A stretch of 43,071 nucleotides of DNA, taken from positions 1 through 43,071 of the forward strand of contig JAJBBF010000103.1 of NCBI GenBank assembly GCA_020532215.1. The letters are read 5' to 3'. Source of the DNA: Candidatus Cloacimonadota bacterium (GTDB lineage: Bacteria > Cloacimonadota > Cloacimonadia > Cloacimonadales > Cloacimonadaceae). The notes below the pieces were generated by a model that made no database searches, was not told the DNA's origin, and saw nothing but the letters and a program-made list of their open reading frames with translations. Below are positions 9,050 through 18,950 of this stretch, piece after piece. Every line of letters starts with the position of its first letter. The stretch's first letter is position 1. The position numbers were made by a program, and so were the translations under genes.

Positions 9050-10381
9050 ATGTTTAACAGCCTTTCCGAAAAACTGGACAAAGTTTTCCGCAATATCCGC
9101 GGCAAAGGCTATCTCACCGAACAGAACATCAAAGACGCCCTGCGCGAGATCCGCATGGCCCTGCTCGAGGCGGATGTAAACTTCCGCATCGTCAAGAATT
9201 TTGTTGCTGAAGTGGAAAAACGTGCCCTGGGCGCCGAGGTGATGAAATCCCTCACGCCCGGACAGCAGGTCATCAAGATAGTGCACGAACAGCTCGTAGC
9301 TTTGATGGATACTGAGGATTTCGAGCTTAAGGTTTACAATAACAAGCTTACCAAGGTGATGCTCGTGGGATTGCAGGGTTCGGGAAAAACCACCGCCTGC
9401 GCGAAACTGGCCCTGCATTTCCGGAAAAAGAACCTCAAGCCGATGCTGGTGGCCTGCGACGTTTACCGTCCGGCCGCCGTCGACCAGCTGCAGATCCTGG
9501 GCAAGCAGATCAATATCCCTGTGATCTCGGAAGATACCAAGGACGTGCTCAGGATAGCCGATTCCTCTCTGCGCCAGGCCCAGAAGGACCTGATGAATCT
9601 GCTGGTCTTCGACACCGCGGGACGCCTGCACATCGATGAAGTCATGATGGACGAGGTGGTGCGGCTCAAGTCTTTCATCAAGCCCGACTATATCTTGTTT
9701 GTGGCCGATTCCATGACCGGCCAGGAAGCGGTGAACGTAGCCAGGGAATTCTATGAAAAACTGGCCTTTGACGCCGTGATCCTTACCAAGCTGGATGGCG
9801 ATGCCAGAGGCGGCGCGGCTCTCTCCATCAAAGCCGTCACGGACCGTCCGGTGGCCTTTGTGGGCATTGGCGAAAAACTCAGCGACCTGGAGGTTTTCTA
9901 TCCGGACCGCATGGCCTCGCGCATTCTGGGCATGGGCGATGTGCTCAGCCTCATCGAGAAAGCCGAGGAAGCCGTGGACGCCAAAGAGAGCGATAAGCTC
10001 GCCAAAAAAATGCTCAAAAACCAGTTCACCCTCAACGACTTTCTCAAACAGCTGCAGAGCATCAAAAAGATGGGCTCGCTGGAATCCATCATCCGCATGA
10101 TCCCTGGCTTAGGACACAAGCTCCCCGCCGACCTCAAGATCGACGACAACGCCCTCAAACACGTGGAGGCGATCATCCAGTCCATGACAGATAAAGAACG
10201 CGAACGCCCGGAAATCCTCAACGGCAGCCGCCGCCTGCGCATCTCCAAGGGCTGCGGACGCCCCGTGATGGAAATAAACCGCCTCCTGCGCCAGTTCGAG
10301 GACATGAAGAAAATGATGAAGAAATTTTCCACCCCCCAGGGCATGAAAGACCTGGAAAACATTATGGGCAAGTCTCAATAA
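9050..10381 (+). CDS. ffh: Signal recognition particle protein Ffh
   Basis: NG domain 'GLQGSGKTTACAKLAL', 'DTAGRLHIDEVMMDE', 'TKLDGDARGGAALSI'; methionine-rich M domain. Confidence 0.97.
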   Translation: MFNSLSEKLDKVFRNIRGKGYLTEQNIKDALREIRMALLEADVNFRIVKNFVAEVEKRALGAEVMKSLTPGQQVIKIVHEQLVALMDTEDFELKVYNNKLTKVMLVGLQGSGKTTACAKLALHFRKKNLKPMLVACDVYRPAAVDQLQILGKQINIPVISEDTKDVLRIADSSLRQAQKDLMNLLVFDTAGRLHIDEVMMDEVVRLKSFIKPDYILFVADSMTGQEAVNVAREFYEKLAFDAVILTKLDGDARGGAALSIKAVTDRPVAFVGIGEKLSDLEVFYPDRMASRILGMGDVLSLIEKAEEAVDAKESDKLAKKMLKNQFTLNDFLKQLQSIKKMGSLESIIRMIPGLGHKLPADLKIDDNALKHVEAIIQSMTDKERERPEILNGSRRLRISKGCGRPVMEINRLLRQFEDMKKMMKKFSTPQGMKDLENIMGKSQ

Positions 10382-10434
10382 ACTGGGAAGAAGGGAATCA
10401 AACCTTTATTTTTGAAATATATCTGAAAACAAAG

Positions 10435-10462
10435 GCCCGGCCAAACCAGCCGGGCTTGTTTT
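10435..10462. terminator. Probable bidirectional terminator between convergent genes
   Basis: GCCCGGC-CAAACCA-GCCGGGC followed by TTGTTTTTT. Confidence 0.85.
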
Positions 10463-10483
10463 TTCCCAAAGTGTCAGCGAGCG

Positions 10484-12576
10484 CTATTTGATGCGTGCCA
10501 CCCGTCGCGTCGCGCTTAACGAACCAGCGTCTAGCCGCAGCAGATAGAGCCCGGAGGGAACTTCCCGGCCCTGGTCATCCCTGCCGTCCCAACTGAACCG
10601 GACTTCGCCGGCGGGCAGCAAACCTTCGTGCAGATGCCGCAGCGCCTGTCCCCGCAGATTGTAAACCGTAACAGATGCGGAACTTTTGGCAGGTAGAGAA
10701 ACGTCCAAAAAACAGTCAGCGGCAAAGGGATTGGGAAAAGCTTGCAGACCGGGCGCAGCCACCGGTGGGATCTCCTCAGAAGGCGAAGAAACAGTCGGAA
10801 ACTGCAGATCCAGCGCCATGTACATCACGTTACCCCAGTCGATTTCATGTGAAGGCGGCAGCGCCGCGCCCCAGTTATGGTCGTCCAGAAACATCAGCCA
10901 GAGCCGCTTCCAGTCTCCCGTGGGGCCTGGCGTAGCCAAAGGCAGCAGTGCGTCCGAGGGATACACCCACATCGGCGTCATGCCCGCCAGTTCAGGGTTT
11001 GTTACTCCGCTCAGCACCGCCGGCTCGCTCCAGTGCGCGCCCTGGTCCGAGCTCAGCGCCAGAAAGATCTCCGGGTCGTCTTCATAAGCCGCGTACTGCA
11101 AAGAATCAGCCGGGTGAAGATTGTACATCCGGGCTTTGTAGCTGTCCTGCCAGAGGCAGGCCATACTGCCGTCCGCGCCTCCGCCGGTAAGGCGAAGATA
11201 GTTATAGGCAAACATCATCATCATGGTTCCGGCCATATGCTCCGTGTCCCAATGGCTGAAGGGAAACTGGAAGCGCATGTCCGGCTGCTCCTGGCTCAGG
11301 GGCCAGTTGTCGTAATTTAGATTGCCGTCCGTGTCCCAGGGCATCCACCAGAGGTCGTCGGAACTTGTTCCCGCCACGGGAAAAACTTCGCGGATGGCAA
11401 ATTGCTGCGTGTCCGGATCGAACACAACCTCCTTGACCGTGAACAGATCCGGGTTCAGATAGCTATCCTCGCCTATCGTCAGGAACCAGAGCCCGGGAAA
11501 ATGCAGCACTCCGTCGGCATCGATCAGCAGGTTGAAGTGCCCGGAACTGCCAATGCTGTAATAGATCTCGTCATCCGGTACAGCTGTTTGGTTGGGCGGC
11601 TCGCCCTGGTAAAAAGCGTGGCGCATCAACCAGCTGTTCCAGGGATTGTAGGAAGGGATCCTGCTGGAGTGGCTGTAATGCTGCCAGGTGCCGGCGCCGT
11701 AGTTGTCGCAGACGAAGACGTCGAGGTCCGGCTCATCGCTGGCCTCGTAAGTGTTCGGATCGTAGGCCGAATGGTAGCCGGCATAGTAGATGCGGCCGTC
11801 ATCGCCCACCGCGAAAGAGCCGCACATCCTGCGCACAAAGGTATCCGCCTCCGCGTGCCAGGCATCCAGCACAGGAATGGTGGTGTAGGACCAGTTCAAA
11901 GGCTGCAGCGCGTCCAGCAGGGCGGCATTGAAATCCGCGTAGCCGATCAGCACGTTCTCGGAAACATTTCCACCCACTCCTCCCGCGGCCAGGCGGTTCC
12001 TGCCCAGGATGTAGACCCGGCGCATGCCCGGGTTGGGTGAGGGACCGGTCTTGATGCTGGGCCAGACGAACTCGTCGTTCTCGTGTCCCGCTGGCAGGGA
12101 GGGCGGATCGAAGACCGGGATCCGGTCGCTGTAGATGCCGGGAAAACTCACCGGATCGTGTTCGTGCATGAACACCACTTCCAGCTGGTTATCCGCGTCG
12201 TGGCTCTCGTGCCAGGCATAGAGCGCTTTTCCGGTGCTTTGGTCCCAGGCCAGCGAGGCATAACCCATCTGCACATCCAGTCCTGCCAGGGATCCACCAC
12301 CGTCTGCAGCTGCCCCTCCGCATCCACGTAGCTGAAATAGACCTTGCGTAAACCGCTGTAACTTCCCCGTCGCGCGTGATAGACCATCACCCGGCCGCTG
12401 TTTAAATCAGGCGAAAATTCCGCCACAGGCAGGTCGTGATAGCCGCCGATCATATAATCGTAATAGCTTTGGGTCACGAAGACCGGGGGAACGGAGATCT
12501 CGTACAAGGGCGTTTGGGCGCTCAATATCCCCAGGCAGGCGCAACCACAGACCAGAAGCAGAGATAAATGTCGCAT
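10484..12576 (-). pseudogene. Secreted BNR/Asp-box protein with C-terminal sorting domain, interrupted by a frameshift
   Basis: ORF 12148..12576 carries the signal peptide (MRHLSLLLVCGCACLGILSAQ); ORF 10484..12274 carries the rest with Asp-box 'SSDQGAHWS' and FlgD-like C-terminus 'AFPNPFAADCF...SGLYLLRLDAG...TRRVARIK'. Frames switch near 12275-12305. Confidence 0.75.
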
Positions 12577-12714
12577 CTTACCACCTCTCGCGCGGCCTGG
12601 TGTAATGTATTAATAAGACCGGCCGCTTCCTATTTACAATTCTCTTCACCCCCCCCATTGTCAAGTAAAATATTATCAAACCAATATTAATGCTCAGGTC
12701 CAGTCCGCTCTTGG

Positions 12715-12787
12715 TATCATTACGGGATAAATACGGGATCAATACGGATGAAATCCGTATTGATCCCGTATTTATCCCGTAATGATA
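12715..12787. repeat. Long perfect palindrome, copy 1
   Basis: 35-bp arms TATCATTACGGGATAAATACGGGATCAATACGGAT around a GAA loop; second copy at 32947-33017. Confidence 0.97.
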
Positions 12788-12985
12788 ATGGGGGCCGGGC
12801 AGGATTTGGACTCCGGACGGTACATTTCGAGGGTTGGCTTTATCCTGGAGAAATTTGCGCGCGTTACTACAGCTCAAACCCTCTTGGCAAGGTACTTCTG
12901 GCGATTTGTTAAGAAAAACTAACATAAAAACCCTTGCCAGAATAACCGCCTTGCGCGGATGTTGCATTCATAAACAGGTAGATAA

Positions 12986-13693
12986 ATGAGCTTGATATAC
13001 ATTGTTGAAGACTCTGCGGACATGCTGTCCGTGGAGAAAACTTTGTTGGAAGGCTCCGGCTATAGGGTCCGGGGCTTCCCGGATGCCAGGTCCCTGCTGA
13101 AGGGGTTGACCGAAGAGATTCCGGACCTGCTGATGCTGGACCTGGCGCTTCCGGATCGCGACGGGCTGGACGTATGCCGTGACCTCAAATCCGATCCTGT
13201 GTTCCGCAACGTTCCCATCATCATGGTCACGGGGCGGATGGAGCACCAGGACATTGTGAAGGGCCTGGATCTCGGCGCGGACGACTATATCTGCAAACCT
13301 TTCGCCCTGGATGAACTAACGGCCAGGGTGCGCGCCATCCTGCGCCGCAGCGAACGCCCCACCCTCAGCGGCATAGTGGAAATAGCTCCCGGCCTGCGTT
13401 TGGACCTGCAACGCCAGGAACTGCTCACAGACACAGACAAGATCATCCTCCCACCCTCGGAATTCAGGATAATGCATTTGCTGATCAGCCGGCCGGACTG
13501 GGCTTTCCGGCGCAGCGAGATCCTCGACCACCTTTGGGGCGATGACAAGATTGTGGTGGAACGCACAGTGGATGTGCACGTCCGCAACCTGCGCGAAAAA
13601 CTCGGGGACCGCAGCAGCCTGATCCAAAAGGTGCACGGCGTGGGCTATTGCTTCAATCCCAAACCGGAGGACGGCGAAGAAGAGGACGATTGA
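12986..13693 (+). CDS. OmpR/PhoB-family response regulator
   Basis: REC domain (VEDSADM, 'LLMLDLALPDRDGL', 'KPFALDELTARVRAILRR') plus winged-helix 'VVERTVDVHVRNLREKLGDRSSLIQKVHGVGYCF'. Confidence 0.95.
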   Translation: MSLIYIVEDSADMLSVEKTLLEGSGYRVRGFPDARSLLKGLTEEIPDLLMLDLALPDRDGLDVCRDLKSDPVFRNVPIIMVTGRMEHQDIVKGLDLGADDYICKPFALDELTARVRAILRRSERPTLSGIVEIAPGLRLDLQRQELLTDTDKIILPPSEFRIMHLLISRPDWAFRRSEILDHLWGDDKIVVERTVDVHVRNLREKLGDRSSLIQKVHGVGYCFNPKPEDGEEEDD

Positions 13694-13748
13694 AGATCCG
13701 CTCCGATGATCTTTCCCGTCCCTGATAAGATGGATTCCCAAGAAAAAA

Positions 13749-13779
13749 AGCCCGGCAAAACCGGGCTTCTTCATTATTT
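13749..13779. terminator. Hairpin terminator between convergent genes
   Basis: AGCCCGG-CAAAA-CCGGGCT followed by TCTTC; T-run (A7) also present on the other strand. Confidence 0.8.
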
Positions 13780-13791
13780 GAGAGGGGTGGG

Positions 13792-15522
13792 TCAGATGTT
13801 CAGGGTCAGGGCGTCCACCACCAGTTTCTGCAGTTCGGGTTTTTCCTGAAGGTCGCTGCCCAGCAGGAAATCGCGGCGCTGCTGGAAACGGTCGTGGAGC
13901 AGTTCCCGATACTTATCCAGATTTCCGCGTTTGGCAGGGTCGTAGCGGTCGTAATAACCGGGCAGGATCTTCTCCACGCTGGCGCGGGTAGGGATCATTG
14001 CTCCGGGCAGAACGCTCCAGGGCTCCCACTCAAGCTGATCGAGCAGGATGGCAGTTTGGAGGGTGAGGGAGGTTTTGAGCGGAATTGCTTCCAGAACTTC
14101 GTCGGATTCCTTCCAGTAGCCGCGGGAGTTGAAGCAGTAGAAGTCAGCGCCGTTGTCGGCCACATGGATGAAAGCCTCGACGTCGCGGTGGAGTTCGTAA
14201 ACGCGGAAGGGATTGGCAAAGGGTTCAAAGACCAGCTTCTTGAGGTCTTCCTCAGTTACATTCTCTGCTCGGTTGCGCTGGGTCATGAGCGCGGCGCCCA
14301 TGGCGATGGCCAGATGTTTGTCCTCCAGTTTGAGGATGGGCGGCAAGACCGAGTCTTTCATCAGCCAGACCAGGGCTTTGGGGAAGGCGCAGCGGTTGAC
14401 GTAGTTGCCCAGCAGGGCGCGGTCCAGCAGGGCGCGGCCGTTTTGGTTGCGGGCGTCCTGGCCGATGGGAAGGCGCTTGCCGTCCAGTTCCACGATCGCG
14501 TGGTTCATCACGGCCAGAGTGTATTTCCAGTCGGGATGGTCCGGAGGCCGGCTGTCGGTTTTATCGAAGAGGGTGGGTTCCCAAACGCGGCAGATCTTGT
14601 TCTCGAGGTCGATCTGGAAGGCGTCGTCGTGCAGCACCACCTTGGAAACGCCTGCGGGCATGGTTCCGGCGTTGTCGTGGCTGTTCGTATGGGAGGATTT
14701 TCCCGTTCCGGAAAGGCCGTAGAAGGCGATGGAGCGCTTGCCAAGCTCGTGGAATCGGGGATCGTCGCAGGTGCCGAAATCGAGTTCCTTGATGCCGCCA
14801 TGGCAGGCTGCCATGCCGATGCGGATACCTGAGGTCCAGGCCAGGGTGAGGGTGCCTTTCTTGCGCTCACCGAAATAGCGCATGCCGAGGTTGACGATCA
14901 CGTTGTGCTTTTCGTCCACCAGGGCCAGTTGGGGGGCGCCGACGTTGTTGTAGAACGGATCGTCGCAGGTCCATTCGTTGAAAGCGACAATGATGATGTC
15001 CTGGATGGGCAGTTTGGGGCTGGCTTCATATTGCTCTCTGAGTTGCTCGTAGGGCGCGAAGTTCACCAGCCAGTTATATACGTTGGCGATGTCGCTTTCT
15101 GTGGTGATGAAGGTGGCCTTTAGCATCAGGTCCTTATCCAGCCCCAGCACAGCCTCAGCCTTTACCAGCGGATAGTGCTGCATCTGCCAGACGGCTTCGC
15201 GGAAATCTCCTTCCAGCTTGTTTTTCTTGCTGGCATCCAGCCGATGGTAGAAGCGGCGGGCTTTGGCTGTTCGGCCCAGGATGTTGCCGTGGCAATCGTC
15301 CAGAACCATGGCGTCGGTGGGCAGATTGTGCAGTTTGATGAATTCGGGATAGACAGGCAGGTCGGTGACGGTGACGCCGGGCTGGTTCTTAGCCATTTCA
15401 TAGGCTTCGCGGATATCGATCTTGCGCACTTTGTGAGAGTTCATAAGCGTCTCGGCGATGGCGCGGATCGGAGACATCTCTTTCAGGCTGCCGTAGTATT
15501 CGGCGCTGCTTTTGCTGGCCAT
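13792..15522 (-). CDS. pckA: Phosphoenolpyruvate carboxykinase (ATP-type), divergent
   Basis: 'IAFYGLSGTGKSSHT' P-loop, 'HDDAFQIDLENKICRVWEPTLFDKTD', 'NQNGRALLDRALLGNYVNRCAFPKALVWLMKDSVLPPILKL'. Confidence 0.82.
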   Translation of the reverse strand: MASKSSAEYYGSLKEMSPIRAIAETLMNSHKVRKIDIREAYEMAKNQPGVTVTDLPVYPEFIKLHNLPTDAMVLDDCHGNILGRTAKARRFYHRLDASKKNKLEGDFREAVWQMQHYPLVKAEAVLGLDKDLMLKATFITTESDIANVYNWLVNFAPYEQLREQYEASPKLPIQDIIIVAFNEWTCDDPFYNNVGAPQLALVDEKHNVIVNLGMRYFGERKKGTLTLAWTSGIRIGMAACHGGIKELDFGTCDDPRFHELGKRSIAFYGLSGTGKSSHTNSHDNAGTMPAGVSKVVLHDDAFQIDLENKICRVWEPTLFDKTDSRPPDHPDWKYTLAVMNHAIVELDGKRLPIGQDARNQNGRALLDRALLGNYVNRCAFPKALVWLMKDSVLPPILKLEDKHLAIAMGAALMTQRNRAENVTEEDLKKLVFEPFANPFRVYELHRDVEAFIHVADNGADFYCFNSRGYWKESDEVLEAIPLKTSLTLQTAILLDQLEWEPWSVLPGAMIPTRASVEKILPGYYDRYDPAKRGNLDKYRELLHDRFQQRRDFLLGSDLQEKPELQKLVVDALTLNI

Positions 15523-15576
15523 TATTCCTCCTGGTATGGCTTATTTTTTTAAACAATTCTCAAATTTCAGGCCCGC

Positions 15577-16755
15577 TCAGATCACTTTCAGTTCTTTGCC
15601 GATGGTGCGGAACTTATCCAGGGCGAAATCCAGCTGGGCGTTGCTGTGGGTGGCCATGAACGAACAGCGGATCAAACAGGAATTGGGCGGAACCGCCGGC
15701 GGGATCACGGGATTGATGAAAACCCCCTCCTCGCCGAGGCGTTTCCACATGTGGAAAGCGGTGTTCATGTCTCCCACGTGGAGCGGGACCACAGGGGTGC
15801 AGGACGTTCCGGTGTTGTAGCCCATGCCCTGGAACTCCTTCAGCATGTAGTGGGTGATCTCCCACAGGCGTTCGATCCGCTCGGGTTCTTCCTCCATGAT
15901 CTTGAGCGCGGCCAAAACGCTGGCCGTGGAAGCAGGAGGCAGTGAAGCGGAAAAGATCAGGGCACGGGATTTGTGTTTCAGATAGTGGATCACATCCTCA
16001 TCCGCGGCGATGAAACCGCCCACGGAAGCCAGTGATTTGCTGAAGGTACCCATGATGAGATCGGTCTTCGCGGTGAGCCCGAAATGCTCGGCGGCTCCGG
16101 CTCCCATTTTCCCCAAAACGCCAAGGGAATGGGCTTCATCCACCATCAGGTTGGCGCCGTATTGGGCGGCCAGTTTGCTGATCTCGGGCAGGTTGGCGAT
16201 ATCGCCTTCCATGGAAAAGATGCCATCCACGATGATCAGGCTGTTTTTTCCCTCTATCTTTTGCAGAACCCGTTCCAGGGAAGCCATGTCGTTGTGGTTG
16301 AAGCGCAGCATGGTGCCCAGGGAAAGCGCGCAGCCGTCAATGATGGAGGCGTGGTCAAATTTGTCCGTGATCATAAACTCGTCTTTACCGACCATCGCGG
16401 AGATGCAGCCCACATTGGCCTGGTAACCGGTGGGATATGCCAGCGCGGCTCCCTTGCCCACCAGGCGGGCGAGCTCTTCCTCCAGCTGGAGGTGGATATC
16501 CAGGGTGCCGTTCAGGAAACGGGATCCGGCACAACCGCTGCCGTATTTTTTCACCGCAGCGATGGATGCCTCTTTCACCTTGGGATGGATGGTGAGCCCC
16601 AAATAGCTGTTGGAACCCATCATCAGCATTTTCTGCCCGTTGCAGATCACTTCGGTATCCTGCTCGGAGGATATTTCCCTGAAATAGGGATAAAAACCCA
16701 TGGCCATGGCGCGCTTGGCGTCTTGGAAGGAATGACATTTGTCGATCAGACTCAT
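15577..16755 (-). CDS. Alpha-oxoamine synthase family PLP enzyme, serine palmitoyltransferase-like
   Basis: 'GFYPYFREISSEQDTEVICNGQKMLMMGSNSYLGLTIHPKVKEAS', 'VDEAHSLGVLG', PLP lysine 'MGTFSKSLASVGGF'. Confidence 0.85.
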   Translation of the reverse strand: MSLIDKCHSFQDAKRAMAMGFYPYFREISSEQDTEVICNGQKMLMMGSNSYLGLTIHPKVKEASIAAVKKYGSGCAGSRFLNGTLDIHLQLEEELARLVGKGAALAYPTGYQANVGCISAMVGKDEFMITDKFDHASIIDGCALSLGTMLRFNHNDMASLERVLQKIEGKNSLIIVDGIFSMEGDIANLPEISKLAAQYGANLMVDEAHSLGVLGKMGAGAAEHFGLTAKTDLIMGTFSKSLASVGGFIAADEDVIHYLKHKSRALIFSASLPPASTASVLAALKIMEEEPERIERLWEITHYMLKEFQGMGYNTGTSCTPVVPLHVGDMNTAFHMWKRLGEEGVFINPVIPPAVPPNSCLIRCSFMATHSNAQLDFALDKFRTIGKELKVI

Positions 16756-16768
16756 TTATACCTCATAT

Positions 16769-17830
16769 TCAGATAATACGGAATTCTTTCAGGTTTTTCT
16801 GCAATGCCGAAAGCAGACTGAAGATCATATAGACCAAGGGAACGGAGATCAGCATCCAGATCACCCCGCCGAAATAGCTGCCGGCCAGAACCGTGAGAAT
16901 CACCAACAGCGGATGCATCTTCATGGTTTTCCCTATTATGGCCGGATAGACCATATAGTTGTCTACCTGCTGCACTAAGAACATGGCCAAGCCGGCCCAG
17001 ATGATATTCACCGGCGCCATGCCGCTGATCAGGATCACCAGAACGGCGATCAGGCCTCCCAGCCAGGGCCCGATATAGGGAATGATGTTGGTGAGGCCGG
17101 CAATGGCTCCGATCACGATCGCGTAGGGCACCCCCACGATGCTGAGCACGAAAGTGGACATAATGCCCACGGCCAGCATCTCCAGCAGGATGGCGCGGAT
17201 GTAATTGCCCACGTTCTCATCCACCTTTTTCAGCAGGATCAGGGTGATCTCGAAATACTTGTTTGGCACCAAACTCATCAGAGCCCGGCGGATGCGCTTT
17301 TTATCGCTGAGCAGGAAAAAACTGAAGATGGGCACCATCAGGACCATGGCCAGGGTGCCCAGGATGGGTTGATAGTTCGAGATCAGCAGCTGGGGAAACT
17401 CGCCGATCTTGTTCACGGCCGTTTCCAGAAAGCTGTCAAACCTGGCCAGCAGATGCATCTGGGGCACGGAATGATCCAGGTTTTCCACCAGTTCATGCAG
17501 TGACCTGATCACCGGAAGATCCACAATTAGCTGCAGCGGGGACTGGTCGGTCCGGCTGAGCAAAGCCAGAAATTGATTACCCTGTCTGATCAGCTCGGGA
17601 ACGTAGGTGGCGATCAGCCAGGTGAGCACTCCGGCGATGATAAAATAGAGGATCAGCACTCCCAGCCAGCGGGGAATCTTCTTATACTCCATCCAGGTGA
17701 TGGCGGGGTCCAGAAAATAAGCCAAAACCAGCGCTAGCAGCAGATAGATGAGCAGCGGGCTGTAAAAGACCAGCGCCAAAACGCAGGCCAGCAGGATGAT
17801 GAGAGTGAAGATCAGCCTGGTCCAGTTCAT
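16769..17830 (-). CDS. AI-2E family transporter/PerM-like membrane protein
   Basis: Multi-TM 'LVLAYFLDPAITWMEYKKIPRWLGVLILYF', 'IPYIGPWLGGLIAVLVILI', 'VDNYMVYPAIIGKTMKMHPLLVIL'. ATG at 17830. Confidence 0.9.
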   Translation of the reverse strand: MNWTRLIFTLIILLACVLALVFYSPLLIYLLLALVLAYFLDPAITWMEYKKIPRWLGVLILYFIIAGVLTWLIATYVPELIRQGNQFLALLSRTDQSPLQLIVDLPVIRSLHELVENLDHSVPQMHLLARFDSFLETAVNKIGEFPQLLISNYQPILGTLAMVLMVPIFSFFLLSDKKRIRRALMSLVPNKYFEITLILLKKVDENVGNYIRAILLEMLAVGIMSTFVLSIVGVPYAIVIGAIAGLTNIIPYIGPWLGGLIAVLVILISGMAPVNIIWAGLAMFLVQQVDNYMVYPAIIGKTMKMHPLLVILTVLAGSYFGGVIWMLISVPLVYMIFSLLSALQKNLKEFRII

Positions 17831-18318
17831 GATCTGTTCTGGCGGGAATGCTCCGCGATAAAGTCGCTGAGGAAACAGCAACAGGCTTTGAGCAGTTTGA
17901 CGCCGAGAGCGGGATCTTTGGCAATCAATTCCTGAAAATCCTTCTCGGACAACGCCCTGAGCTTTAGGTCAGTTCGGGCATTGGCGCTGTTGAGGCGTTT
18001 TTTTTCGCTGAACAGGTCCAACACCCCTACGAATTGGTGTTTCTTGAGCACGGTATTGCCATCCGCGGCCAGGATGGGGGTAAGTTCCATCTCACCGGAT
18101 TCGATGAAATAGATGACCTCAAGGGGGTAATTCGCTTCAAAGATGCTCTCCCCAGCCTTGAATTCCCGCTCGTGCAAAAAGCTCGCCATGATTTTTCGCT
18201 GGTGGGCGTTGAGCTCTTTGAAGAGGGAGTACTTCAGCAGGTCTTTGTGTAGATCGGGAGAGACGAACAGGCGTTTGAACCAAAGCAGAAATCTGGGAGC
18301 CATTGCAACCTCCTTCAT
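17827..18318 (-). CDS. Cyclic nucleotide-binding domain protein without evident output domain
   Basis: cNMP-BD pattern 'REFKAGESIFEANYPLEVIYFIESGEMELTP...QFVGVLDLFSEKKRLNSANARTDLKLRALSEKDFQELI'; 4-bp overlap with the next gene. Confidence 0.8.
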   Translation of the reverse strand: MKEVAMAPRFLLWFKRLFVSPDLHKDLLKYSLFKELNAHQRKIMASFLHEREFKAGESIFEANYPLEVIYFIESGEMELTPILAADGNTVLKKHQFVGVLDLFSEKKRLNSANARTDLKLRALSEKDFQELIAKDPALGVKLLKACCCFLSDFIAEHSRQNRS

Positions 18319-18950
18319 GTGCTTATCAGGGGTACGAAAGTGCAGCCGCCGTGCTGGCTGGTGCTGAAACCCTCGGCCGTGCGCGTAACTTTATTGAGGA
18401 TCTGATAGTATCCACTGCCCACCGGCACCACCATGATCCCATCCACAGCCAGCTGTTTTCTGACCCCGGCCGGTATGTCGGTTGCCGCGGCGCTGACGAT
18501 GATCTTGTTGAATTCCTTAAAGGGCGGATAGGCTTTTTGCCAACCTTGGGCGCCATCGCCAATGCGGAAATGGATGTTTTTGTAGGCCTGTTCTTTCAGC
18601 AAGCCCTGGGCTCTGAGGGAAAGAGGCTCCAAGCGCTCAATGGTGCAAACGGTTTGGGCCAGTTCGGCCAAAAGAGCGCTCTGATAGCCGCTGCCGGTGC
18701 CGATTTCCAAAACCGTGTCCGTATCCTTCAGTTCCAGATGCTCCAGCATGATGGCTATCATCAGAGGCTGGGAAATGGTTTGGCCCAGATCGATCGGCAA
18801 GGGCTGGTTGCGATAGGCGTAATCGCGGTATTGGGGCAAAACGTAGACCTCGCGGGGCACCTTGGCAAAAGCTGCCAAAACACGTTCGTCGGTGATCCCG
18901 GACCGGGCCAGATCCTGCACCAAAAGTGCCCGCTGATCAGCAAAACGCAT
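18315..18950 (-). CDS. pcm: Protein-L-isoaspartate O-methyltransferase
   Basis: 'VPREVYVLPQYRDYAYRNQPLPIDLGQTISQPLMIAIMLEHLEL', 'VLEIGTGSGYQSALLAEL'. ATG at 18950 overlaps the surE stop. Confidence 0.94.
   Translation of the reverse strand: MRFADQRALLVQDLARSGITDERVLAAFAKVPREVYVLPQYRDYAYRNQPLPIDLGQTISQPLMIAIMLEHLELKDTDTVLEIGTGSGYQSALLAELAQTVCTIERLEPLSLRAQGLLKEQAYKNIHFRIGDGAQGWQKAYPPFKEFNKIIVSAAATDIPAGVRKQLAVDGIMVVPVGSGYYQILNKVTRTAEGFSTSQHGGCTFVPLIST

Noticed and set aside
12715-12787. CRISPR-like interpretation of the repeated palindromes
   Set aside because: Only two dispersed copies, no spacer array, no cas genes.
12840-12960. Possible tRNA-like or sRNA gene in the region with GGCAAGG/CCTTGCC complementarity
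   Set aside because: Could not fold a cloverleaf and arms are imperfect; not enough support without covariance analysis.
12578-12967. 129-aa minus-strand ORF across the palindrome
   Set aside because: Reads through the palindromic repeat and intergenic DNA; no family resemblance or convincing start.
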